Shown one piece after another: positions 1 to 6,576 of a stretch of 6,888 nucleotides of DNA. A program made the position numbers and the translations under genes. Below the pieces are notes generated by a model. It ran no database searches, was not told the origin of the DNA, and saw only the letters and a program-made list of their open reading frames with translations. Origin of the DNA: an uncultured Ruminococcus sp. (lineage in GTDB: Bacteria > Bacillota > Clostridia > Oscillospirales > CAG-382); contig CACZRJ010000193.1 of NCBI GenBank assembly GCA_902783535.1, positions 1-6,888 on the forward strand. Reading direction: 5' to 3'. The first letter of the stretch is position 1. Each line of letters starts with the position of its first letter.

Positions 1-7
1 AGCGTTA

Positions 8-1108
8 TCATTCATCTTCGTCCTGCCCCGAATCCTTCCGGTCATCCGTCTCCGGACGTTCTTCGCGCAGCGTTACCATATTACGGGCGCGGCGGCGGCG
101 TTCATCTTCAATCGCTGCATAATGCTTTTTCGTTGTATTGACATCGGAATGACCGAGGACATCCGCAACGAGATAAATATCGCCCGTCTCGCGGTACAGC
201 TGCGTGCCGTAGGTGCTGCGCAGCTTATGCGGCGTGATCTTTTTCAGCGTGGTCACCTGGCTGGAATACTTCTTTACGAGATCTTCCACCGCATGCACGG
301 AAATGCGCCGGCGCTGGATGGAAAGAAACAGTGCCTCCTCATGTCCCGGAAGCGGTACGATCGCACTTCTCTCCCGCATATACCGGAGAAGCGCTTCCTC
401 CACTTCATCGCCGAAATAAACCACGACCTGATTCCCGCCCTTGCGTGTGATGCGGAGCCCGTGATTTTTAAAGTCCACATCGGAAAGGTCCAGCCCGATA
501 CACTCGGAAACACGAAGTCCGGTCCCTAACAGCAGCGTCAAAATAGCAAGGTCGCGTACCTTCGTTTTCTCGTGGTACGCCGCCTGCTTTTTCGTCATAT
601 TCGAGCCCATCTCGACGATATCCAAAAGAGTCGCCACCTCATCCGCCTCAAGGCGAATGATATCCTTGTCATGGAGCTTCGGCATTTTTACGATCGACGC
701 GGGATTCGTCTTGATCATTTCCATCTGGTAAAAGAATTTATAGAAGGAACGAAGGCTTGCAAGCTTCCGGTTGAGTCCCCTCTCCCCGTTCGCCCGCTCG
801 GTATCCTCCGGGTTGTTATACACTTTCAGATAGTCCAGATAATCCTGAATAATGGTCGGCGTGACCTTGTCCAGAATCGAAATCGGATACTCCGGAATCT
901 CCTTGTTCCCGCCAAGTCCCGTCTCGCTTTTTATATAATATAAGAATACCGACAGATCATACGCATACGCCATGCGGGTGCGCGCAGAAGTTGTCGGTTC
1001 GATGCCGCGGAAAAAATTGATGGAAAAAGCCGGAAGCTCCTTGAGCTTTTCACGGAGCTTCAGATTCGTGTCGATCTTAAATTGTTCGTGATAAGACTTA
1101 TTCGCCAT
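8..1108 (-). CDS. Tyrosine site-specific recombinase (Xer/integrase family)
   Basis: A 366-residue tyrosine recombinase, which cuts and rejoins DNA at specific short sites through a covalent 3'-phosphotyrosine intermediate. An N-terminal SAM-like core-binding domain lies at about residues 27-130 and the catalytic domain at about 150-335. All expected active-site residues are visible: Arg199 in GTGLRVSE, Lys223 in the beta-hairpin (TRKGG), His294 and Arg297 in HKLR, His320 in LGHSD, and nucleophile Tyr330 in TTKKHY. Length is near that of Xer and single-chain XerS-like enzymes (about 300-360). The tail after Tyr330 is long and very acidic (last 19 residues mostly D/E with some K/R), which is unusual. 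The ATG follows a weak AGGGA nine bases upstream. It is the third gene of a same-strand run, 36 nt after the vanZ-like gene. Whether it resolves chromosome dimers, moves an element or inverts a promoter cannot be decided here; no dif-like site is evident. The family call is secure, the role unknown. Confidence 0.95.
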   Translation of the reverse strand: MANKSYHEQFKIDTNLKLREKLKELPAFSINFFRGIEPTTSARTRMAYAYDLSVFLYYIKSETGLGGNKEIPEYPISILDKVTPTIIQDYLDYLKVYNNPEDTERANGERGLNRKLASLRSFYKFFYQMEMIKTNPASIVKMPKLHDKDIIRLEADEVATLLDIVEMGSNMTKKQAAYHEKTKVRDLAILTLLLGTGLRVSECIGLDLSDVDFKNHGLRITRKGGNQVVVYFGDEVEEALLRYMRERSAIVPLPGHEEALFLSIQRRRISVHAVEDLVKKYSSQVTTLKKITPHKLRSTYGTQLYRETGDIYLVADVLGHSDVNTTKKHYAAIEDERRRRARNMVTLREERPETDDRKDSGQDEDE

Positions 1109-1131
1109 AGGTTCGAATCCCTGCGGTACGG
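1109..1131 (+). other. tRNA T-arm-like 3' fragment abutting the recombinase start
   Basis: Read on the plus strand, positions 1110-1120 are GGTTCGAATCC, the exact consensus of a tRNA T-loop with its flanking G-G/C-C pairs. The following bases are in the place of a 3' acceptor strand. No complete tRNA exists: bases 49-51 of the T-stem do not pair with their partners, no complementary 5' acceptor strand (CGTACCG) occurs in the preceding 70 bases, which are recombinase coding sequence, and no CCA follows. It may be a leftover attachment-site fragment, since tyrosine integrases often use tRNA 3' ends, or it may be chance. The same bases supply the weak ribosome binding site of the recombinase on the minus strand. 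Confidence 0.3.
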
Positions 1132-1144
1132 CGCACTTTTGCCG

Positions 1145-1741
1145 CTACTCCGTCTTTTTTTTATGCGACTGCAAAAGGATCGCAATGCTGAACCCGATCA
1201 CGGCACCAAACGTATTGCTGATGATGTCGTCCACCTCCGCAAGTCCGAGTCCGAGAATATACTGAAGCAATTCGATCACTGCGGAAATAATAATCGGAAT
1301 CATGATCGGCCAGCGCCTTTTTGTCATAGAATAAAGCACCGCGCCCAAAGGCACGAAAAGCCACATGTTCTGCAGGATCTCCTGCCGGTAATACGAAGAA
1401 TGAATCGCCTGTTTATAGGACCAGAAGAATTCAAAGATCCCGTGGGAATCTTCACTGTTACGGAAAAGAAGGGTCATATAAACAATAAAACCAAGATAAA
1501 GAATCAGGAAAACTGCTTTCGCCGGCTTCGGCAAAATGAGTGCAAGGACCGTAAGGACGATGCCTCCAAGCATTGTGACAAACGGGTGATAAACCAGAAA
1601 CAGTCTGAGCGGTGTGTTAAGACTGTCTGAAATGATCTCGCGCAGTCCGCCTCCGTCCACAAAGGCTAAGGGGAACATGCAGACAACAGAAATCGCTATA
1701 AAGATAAAAACTGCAATTCCAGCAAGTATTTTTTCCAGCAT
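1145..1741 (-). CDS. VanZ-like family membrane protein
   Basis: A 198-residue integral membrane protein with about six hydrophobic segments (roughly residues 6-27, 53-70, 75-93, 124-138, 145-163 and 172-190) and a basic C-terminal tail (SHKKKTE). The second half carries the VanZ-domain pattern: a Q/N-x-W-L-F-V-P-L-G stretch at 124-133, IELLQ at 156-160, and EVDDIISNTFGAVIG at 169-183, with Glu157, Asp171/Asp172 and Asn176 as the conserved polar residues. VanZ is named after the teicoplanin-resistance protein of the vanA cluster. Most family members lie outside resistance clusters, often near cell-envelope or polysaccharide genes, and their biochemical role is unsettled, so resistance should not be inferred. 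It lies between loaP and the recombinase, probably in one transcript. The ATG has no clear Shine-Dalgarno, but an in-frame TGA lies five codons upstream and no better start exists. Confidence 0.88.
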   Translation of the reverse strand: MLEKILAGIAVFIFIAISVVCMFPLAFVDGGGLREIISDSLNTPLRLFLVYHPFVTMLGGIVLTVLALILPKPAKAVFLILYLGFIVYMTLLFRNSEDSHGIFEFFWSYKQAIHSSYYRQEILQNMWLFVPLGAVLYSMTKRRWPIMIPIIISAVIELLQYILGLGLAEVDDIISNTFGAVIGFSIAILLQSHKKKTE

Positions 1742-1759
1742 TTCTAAGTTATATCATTT

Positions 1760-1800
1760 TCACAAAAAACAAGTGTGACGATTTTCTAACGTTTTTGTGA
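1760..1800. repeat. A/T-rich inverted repeat between loaP and the vanZ-like gene
   Basis: TCACAAAAA at 1760-1768 is the perfect inverted copy of TTTTTGTGA at 1792-1800, with a 23-nt spacer. A further TGTGA at 1774-1778 gives the left arm a second, shorter pairing option. It fills most of the 67-nt gap between loaP and the vanZ-like gene. In RNA it would form only a weak nine-pair stem with a large loop, and no T-tract in the right place makes it a convincing terminator. Possible roles are an operator, a recombinase or RNA-processing site, or chance in A/T-rich spacer DNA. Confidence 0.45.
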
Positions 1801-1808
1801 CATTTGCT

Positions 1809-2315
1809 TCATGCTTTTCGCACGATTTCCAGCCCGATTTCGATCTGTCGGACCTCACCGAGCAGATTCATTTCGATCAGGGCACGGCGTTTGTGACGGT
1901 CGATTTTCCGGATTATGGATTCGAGCCCTTTTAGGACGCCCTCCTCTACAATGATCCGGTCGCCTTCCTGTACGCCGTAGGACATTTCCGCAACCAGATT
2001 TTCTCCGGTGATGCGTTTCAAAAACGCCTCTTCTTCCGGCTTGATCGGAACAAAATCATCCTCATATCCCAAAATCTTTGTCAGCTCCGGAACTTTCTTC
2101 AGTTCCATATTCACGGCACGCGGATCTTCTGTTACAAGAAACAAATAGCCCGGAAACATCGGCTTTTTTTCCAGATGCCATTCCCCGAGATATTTGCGTT
2201 TTGTTTCACAATAAAGGACGATACATTCTTCACAGAGATCGGATGAGAGCTTGTCTTCAATCAGTTGTTTTGTTACTTCTTCTTTTCCTGTTTTTGTCTG
2301 GATCACATACCACAT
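1809..2315 (-). CDS. loaP: LoaP-type NusG paralog, transcription antitermination factor
   Basis: A 168-residue NusG-family protein that binds elongating RNA polymerase and, in the LoaP subfamily, promotes read-through of terminators inside target operons. The N-terminal NGN domain runs from about residue 1 to 105 (opening MWYVIQTKTGK, and MFPGYLFL at 53-60, the NusG FPGY signature). The KOW domain follows at about 115-168 (EGDRIIVEEGVLKGLESIIRK). The basic RKIDRHKRR at 136-144 is characteristic of LoaP rather than housekeeping NusG; this region is thought to contact RNA. The frame stays open 34 codons further upstream, but that extension reads through a terminator hairpin and the family begins at MWYV, so ATG at 2315 is chosen. 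No Shine-Dalgarno precedes it, and a candidate extended -10 lies so close that the mRNA may be leaderless. It heads a run with vanZ-like and recombinase genes. Its target operon is not visible and may lie left of the window. Confidence 0.87.
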   Translation of the reverse strand: MWYVIQTKTGKEEVTKQLIEDKLSSDLCEECIVLYCETKRKYLGEWHLEKKPMFPGYLFLVTEDPRAVNMELKKVPELTKILGYEDDFVPIKPEEEAFLKRITGENLVAEMSYGVQEGDRIIVEEGVLKGLESIIRKIDRHKRRALIEMNLLGEVRQIEIGLEIVRKA

Positions 2316-2324
2316 ATGACAGAT

Positions 2325-2351
2325 TTTATAGCAAATGAAGGAAAAATTCAA
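2325..2351 (-). promoter_or_regulatory. Candidate loaP promoter with extended -10
   Basis: On the minus strand an extended -10, TGC plus TATAAA (2325-2333), is preceded by a -35-like TTGAAT (2346-2351). The 15-nt spacer is shorter than the ideal 17, though an extended -10 tolerates a poor -35. A start site about seven bases downstream of the -10 would leave only about three bases before the loaP ATG, implying a leaderless transcript. Further upstream in the same gap are a perfect 10-bp palindrome, TGCTGCAGCA (2368-2377), and a perfect TTGACA (2385-2390) that has no -10 at suitable spacing. Confidence 0.4.
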
Positions 2352-2367
2352 TCTGGAGTGCCGGACC

Positions 2368-2377
2368 TGCTGCAGCA
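2368..2377. repeat. 10-bp palindrome in the loaP upstream region
   Basis: TGCTGCAGCA reads identically on both strands and lies about 17 bases upstream of the candidate loaP -35. The position suits an operator, but ten bases with no spaced half-sites is weak evidence for a regulator site. Confidence 0.2.
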
Positions 2378-2390
2378 AAGACTTTGTCAA

Positions 2391-2428
2391 AAGGAAAAGA
2401 GACAGGGGATCTTTCAATCCCCTGTCTC
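2391..2428 (-). terminator. Intrinsic terminator of the large surface-protein gene
   Basis: A perfect 12-bp stem (2399-2410 with 2417-2428), GC-rich at its core, encloses a 6-nt loop. On the minus strand it is followed by TTTTCCTT and further T-rich sequence. It begins 12 bases after the TAG stop of the surface-protein gene and about 75 bases before the loaP start codon. The opposite strand lacks a T-tract, so it acts in one direction only, separating the surface-protein gene from the loaP run. Confidence 0.92.
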
Positions 2429-2440
2429 CGAGAGAAAACG

Positions 2441-5400
2441 CTATTTGATAATGATAATTACCTTCACCGTTTTTTTGCCTTTCCTATACTGTGGAGATCC
2501 GGTGTTGGTTCCAGCCGCGTTTACTTTCACCTTGATGGTGTATTTTCCCGGCTTCAGGCCTTTCTTAACGGTGATTGCGCCGGTCTTTTTATTCACCGTA
2601 ATCATCTTGCTGCCCTTCGTCTTCATATAGGTGACTTTGCCCTTGGCCTTCTTGACTTTGATTGCTTTCTTAATTGTCACGTTCTTTTTGTTCACCTTAG
2701 AAGCTTTCACCAGTTTTACGCTTCCGGAAGCCTTCAGGGGGTTGGCGAGTTTCTTTAACTTCGGGATCACGACCTGTTTCGTCTGCGATTTAAATGCCGC
2801 ATTTTTGAAAACAGCTGTGAAGGTTCGGATTCCGGTTGTTGTATAAGTCGGTTTCACTGTAATTGTTGAAACAGCTTTCGCCTGTTCCGTCACCGTCTTT
2901 CCGCATGTTTCGCACGAGCATTTCCCGAATGCCGTCACCGACGTGTTATCCTTTGCCCAGGTGTAGCTTGCGTTGTCAATCGCGTGAATTGCTTCAATCG
3001 GAACAAGAAGCCGCAGATTGGAACCGGTTAAGGTCTGTCGGATCGGAGTCACTTCGTTTCCGTTCACGGTGACTTTTCCGATGTAGATGGGATAGCTGTC
3101 CACGTCCGAAATTGTATTTGCGAATACAGATCCTTCGTTGGAAGAAAGATTGAACGATGCATAGGCCGTCATTCCGCCTTCGAACGTGCCGGTCATGCTC
3201 GAACCGTCCGCATTGCACCAGCGCGTAGCATACATGGAAGGATTGATGCTGTACGAAGCCTTTTCATCGATGGTGATGACCGGCGGATTCTCTGCCCTGA
3301 AGCGTCCGTACTGGTCCTCGCCATAGGTGGTATACACGCCGCATACCGGATGCTCGATATTCAGGTCGACCGAGTTGATATACTGCGGCGTCTTCACGGT
3401 GAAGAACGCATTGCGCAGTCCGTCTTCATAGATAAACGCTACTGTGTGTTCCCCCTCGGACAATTTATTCAGAACCTCTGAATACAGTCCGACCTCGGTC
3501 TCGACATCATTGGTCGTAAATAAGGAATAATCGCCGCTTTTCAGCAAGGTGTCATCAAGTTTGATCTGAATCTTAGACTGGTCCATATCAAAACCAAAGG
3601 TCATATCCTCGTCATCATAGCAGACAGAGCCTCTCGTAAAGGTGATTCGCAGCGTCTTATTGGAGTCGCGGTACCATACGGCATCATTCCCTTTTGTCAC
3701 TCGATACGAGAAATACTCTTCAAAGGTCTCGTTGCAGTTCGCGCATTGATAAGAGTAGATTCCGGGGCCGAAATTATCGGCTTTCTGTTCGAGCGTCTCG
3801 TTGATCAGATCATGACCGAGCGGAGGCTCTTCGACCGTATACTCGTATCCGCATTCCGCACAGGTGTACACGATTTCTCCGGGCGTTGTACAGGTCGGCT
3901 CGATGGTCTCTTCCCAATCATTAAAATGATGGATTTCTTTGATCATCTTACTACACTTCTTGCATCTTGCCGCATGAACCGTTTCCCCTACGGGATACCA
4001 ATCTCCGTAATCATGTCCGGCAACTTTCAAGGTTCCGGAAAAGGCAGCATAATGCGTCGCAGAATACGGAGTTTCATTTACAGCTGTTCTGCCGTTTATC
4101 GTCGCTTCTGCATCCTTTGCGAAGGAGTATCCGAATTCCGGTGTCAGGGTCACGTCCAGCTGATAGTTTTCTCCTCCGATATAATAAGTGGCACCAACCA
4201 GTTCCGAATCCCATTGCGCCTTGCTTACCGTATAGTGCGGATTTTCACCGATAATCGTTACGTCCGAATCCACCGGATACGGATCGCCACAGATCGGAAC
4301 TTTAACGGAAAGGACTGCCGAATTCAGTTTCTTTGCCCAGTTGATATAGAGGGTTGTGTCTTCGGTGAGCGTTCCTTCCGAAACCTCCTTCTGTGCAGCT
4401 GCGACGGCCTCCCATGTCCCCAGCGCAGCGAGTTGTTCATCCGTTTTTTTCGTGACACTGATCATGGTGTAGTTATCATCACTCGGCCACGGTATGGTAG
4501 AATATTTCTCGCCTGTGATCTCACTCATGATGCTTGTCAAGGCATCTGAAAACGAGGTTCCTTTGGTAAAACTCATCGTTGTGTTCGTATATTCTCCGCC
4601 GCCTTTTCCCTGGAAATCAATCGTCAGGTCGCACATTTCCGCATTTCCGATTTCCAGTTTCAAAGGAATATTGAGTGTCTGTGTCTTGGAACTGTCTTTT
4701 GTATTTTCCAGATTCAGTTTATAGTTGGCTTCGTAAACGCCAATGGTTTGCGAAACTTTTTTCGGCTCGCAGATTACGATAATGAGTTTCGACTCGCACG
4801 GTTCCACGACCGTGTTTTCCGCAAGGTTTGAGCTGTACAGCCCGTTTGTATCGTTTTCAATGACTCCGTTCAGCTTCAGGGGAACACTGCCGGTATTTGT
4901 AAAGATCACCCATTTTGAAAGTGAATCCTCAGACCCCGGAGCCGCGAGTCCGAAATCAATCCCGTCTTCTCCGAGCGGCGTATTCGGATCGAACAGACCG
5001 CCGGACAATTCGATTTGATAGCTGATGCCTTCATTTACGACCTGAAAATAGACTTTTAATTCGTTCGATTCCGTATACTCGTCGTCATCTTCAAAGTAAA
5101 TCGATGCAATATAATATCCCGGATCCAGACCGGTTTTCGGCTGGATCCAGACTTTGTCATACGTCTCACCGTGGCCAATCGTTTCCGGCGTTGGAGTGTT
5201 ATTTATGAAAGAACTATCATCATGGGAATCATAAATGGTGAGGCCTTCGGAAGACAAAGTCAGCGGATTCAGGCCGGTGTTTTTCACCTTGATGGCCGTT
5301 CGCATCGCCTCTGCGTCTGCCTCGGTATAGCCTGTCGTTAATGTGCCAAGAAATACGATGGGTTCTTCCGGATCCGTTTCGATTTCCAGCTGGTAAGAAT

Positions 5401-6559
5401 TATCCGGAATCACCGTCAGGGTATACAGACAGGTTCCGTAGAAGTATTCATACTTCTTTTCTACATTTCCATTGGGATCAAAGTACAGATCTACTTCGGT
5501 GGAATACTCTCCAACCGGAAGTGCGGATTTCGGCATGATCACAAAGCACTCAGAATAAATATCCCAGCTGACCGTAAACAGCTCATCCTCTTCCACATCC
5601 GTCAGGAGATACTGGTCGAGATCGTGCAGGATCCCCGCTGTGTTCATTACGTCCAGTTTTCCCCGGCTGTTCTTGGAAAACGTTTCCTCTATGCTGGAGG
5701 AAACCGCGTTGGAAGCCCATCCCGGATTCAGGAGGGTCGTTATTTCGATGGGAATCACGGTTTCCGTATAACCGGAACCGTCTTCTGACGTTGCGGAAAA
5801 CAGAAGATTTCCGTAATAGGTATCGGCATCGAGCGCCGCCGCCCTTCTTGTGTTCAGAGAAACCCGTACCCCGGTGGTTGCACCACTGGTAAACACAGAG
5901 TATTCTGTGACCGTTTCATCCGCAAATTCAACCCGGAACAGGCTGTTGTCCGAGGACAGGCTGAATCTCACGTTCCCGGAACTTGTATTTTTCAGGGTTA
6001 ACAGCTCTTCCCTGTTCTCTACAAGACTCTGGTAAACCGGATCAAAGGCAATCTCAGAAACGGTACAATCGTACTGATCCAGAACCAGGAATTCCGTGGT
6101 CCGGGACACGACCGTAAGCGAAACGTTCGTATCCGCATAGTTCTCAAATGTGGTATCCGGAACGGAAAAATATCCGGAATAGACCCCGGGAGTGAGCTGA
6201 TGCTTCGGAACGATGGTTCCGATCGATGCGGATTTTCCCGGTCCGATCGTGATCAGTTCTGTGGCAAAGTTTTTCTTGAACGCGCTGGAATAAAACGTCG
6301 CTCTGGCCGGGTCGATCTGGAGTTCCTCGTCCCCGATATTCTTAATGATGATTTCCTTTTCCAGCGCTTTCGCTTCTTCCTTTGTGTAGCCGGCAGTCAG
6401 CTGTCCCAGATTAAAATCACCTTCGATTACAAGAGAGGACGGGTCCTCTTCCTCTTCTGCAAAGGTGATCACGCCGGGCAGCATGGAAACTGCGAGGGCA
6501 AAACTCAGGACAAAAATGCCGAGTTTTTTGATCCAACTGGTTTTTGTTGTTTCTTTCAT
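2441..6559 (-). CDS. Large secreted multidomain surface protein (Ig-like repeats, Cys/His clusters, Lys-rich C-terminus)
   Basis: A 1372-residue exported protein of unknown function. Residues 1-34 form a signal peptide (KK, hydrophobic core, predicted cut after ITFA). Beta-rich modules resembling choice-of-anchor or ASPM/Hydin-type Ig folds follow; the start of one at 51-84 (LGQLTAGYT...KNIG) is repeated at 404-437 (LGTLTTGYT...KNTG), with a third at about 535-565. A module near 641-743 ends in TLYINWA. Two related modules share a P-[IV]-C-G motif (about 746-848 and 1061-1170). CxxC pairs occur at 866/869, 900/903 and 939/942, with Cys890, His850 and His916, and a CxCxxC at 1214-1219. The end (about 1268-1372) is a lysine-rich bacterial Ig-like domain common in Lachnospiraceae. 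There is no LPXTG or C-terminal membrane anchor, so attachment may rest on the basic domain. The frame is open 66 codons further upstream, but ATG at 6559 has the strong SD and signal peptide. Monocistronic, with its own terminator. Confidence 0.9.
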   Translation of the reverse strand: MKETTKTSWIKKLGIFVLSFALAVSMLPGVITFAEEEEDPSSLVIEGDFNLGQLTAGYTKEEAKALEKEIIIKNIGDEELQIDPARATFYSSAFKKNFATELITIGPGKSASIGTIVPKHQLTPGVYSGYFSVPDTTFENYADTNVSLTVVSRTTEFLVLDQYDCTVSEIAFDPVYQSLVENREELLTLKNTSSGNVRFSLSSDNSLFRVEFADETVTEYSVFTSGATTGVRVSLNTRRAAALDADTYYGNLLFSATSEDGSGYTETVIPIEITTLLNPGWASNAVSSSIEETFSKNSRGKLDVMNTAGILHDLDQYLLTDVEEDELFTVSWDIYSECFVIMPKSALPVGEYSTEVDLYFDPNGNVEKKYEYFYGTCLYTLTVIPDNSYQLEIETDPEEPIVFLGTLTTGYTEADAEAMRTAIKVKNTGLNPLTLSSEGLTIYDSHDDSSFINNTPTPETIGHGETYDKVWIQPKTGLDPGYYIASIYFEDDDEYTESNELKVYFQVVNEGISYQIELSGGLFDPNTPLGEDGIDFGLAAPGSEDSLSKWVIFTNTGSVPLKLNGVIENDTNGLYSSNLAENTVVEPCESKLIIVICEPKKVSQTIGVYEANYKLNLENTKDSSKTQTLNIPLKLEIGNAEMCDLTIDFQGKGGGEYTNTTMSFTKGTSFSDALTSIMSEITGEKYSTIPWPSDDNYTMISVTKKTDEQLAALGTWEAVAAAQKEVSEGTLTEDTTLYINWAKKLNSAVLSVKVPICGDPYPVDSDVTIIGENPHYTVSKAQWDSELVGATYYIGGENYQLDVTLTPEFGYSFAKDAEATINGRTAVNETPYSATHYAAFSGTLKVAGHDYGDWYPVGETVHAARCKKCSKMIKEIHHFNDWEETIEPTCTTPGEIVYTCAECGYEYTVEEPPLGHDLINETLEQKADNFGPGIYSYQCANCNETFEEYFSYRVTKGNDAVWYRDSNKTLRITFTRGSVCYDDEDMTFGFDMDQSKIQIKLDDTLLKSGDYSLFTTNDVETEVGLYSEVLNKLSEGEHTVAFIYEDGLRNAFFTVKTPQYINSVDLNIEHPVCGVYTTYGEDQYGRFRAENPPVITIDEKASYSINPSMYATRWCNADGSSMTGTFEGGMTAYASFNLSSNEGSVFANTISDVDSYPIYIGKVTVNGNEVTPIRQTLTGSNLRLLVPIEAIHAIDNASYTWAKDNTSVTAFGKCSCETCGKTVTEQAKAVSTITVKPTYTTTGIRTFTAVFKNAAFKSQTKQVVIPKLKKLANPLKASGSVKLVKASKVNKKNVTIKKAIKVKKAKGKVTYMKTKGSKMITVNKKTGAITVKKGLKPGKYTIKVKVNAAGTNTGSPQYRKGKKTVKVIIIIK

Positions 6560-6566
6560 TCGCTTA

Positions 6567-6576
6567 TCCCCCTTCC
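6567..6576 (-). promoter_or_regulatory. Strong Shine-Dalgarno that fixes the surface-protein start
   Basis: GGAAGGGGGA on the minus strand lies seven bases before the ATG at 6559. It decides the start over the upstream in-frame ATG codons, and the codons that follow encode a proper signal peptide. It contrasts with loaP and the vanZ-like gene, which have no recognisable SD. Confidence 0.9.

Noticed and set aside
1040..1135. Complete tRNA gene
   Set aside because: Only the T-loop consensus is present. The T-stem is mispaired, and the acceptor 5' strand and CCA are missing.
1082..1630. 182-codon plus-strand open frame over the vanZ-like gene
   Set aside because: It is antisense to a gene with clear membrane segments and VanZ motifs. 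Its His/Arg/Lys-rich composition is typical of a shadow frame.
1145..1741. Glycopeptide (teicoplanin) resistance gene
   Set aside because: Only the broad VanZ-like family is recognisable, and no other van genes are nearby. Most members of this family are not resistance determinants.
1742..1808. Invertible promoter switched by the recombinase
   Set aside because: The inverted repeat spans only 41 bases with a 23-nt interior that holds no convincing promoter, too short for a typical invertible segment.
2385..2390. Perfect TTGACA -35 on the minus strand
   Set aside because: No -10-like hexamer occurs 16-18 bases downstream (the sequence there is GC-rich), and it overlaps the T-rich tail of the terminator.
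2316..2417. 34-codon N-terminal extension of LoaP starting at TTG
   Set aside because: The start lies within the terminator hairpin, the extension has no SD, and NusG-family proteins begin at the WYV strand.
3746..4549. 267-codon open frame on the plus strand inside the surface-protein gene
   Set aside because: It is fully antisense to a gene with signal peptide, strong SD and recognisable domains. The translation is Arg/Phe/Ile-rich with no domain pattern and no convincing ribosome site.
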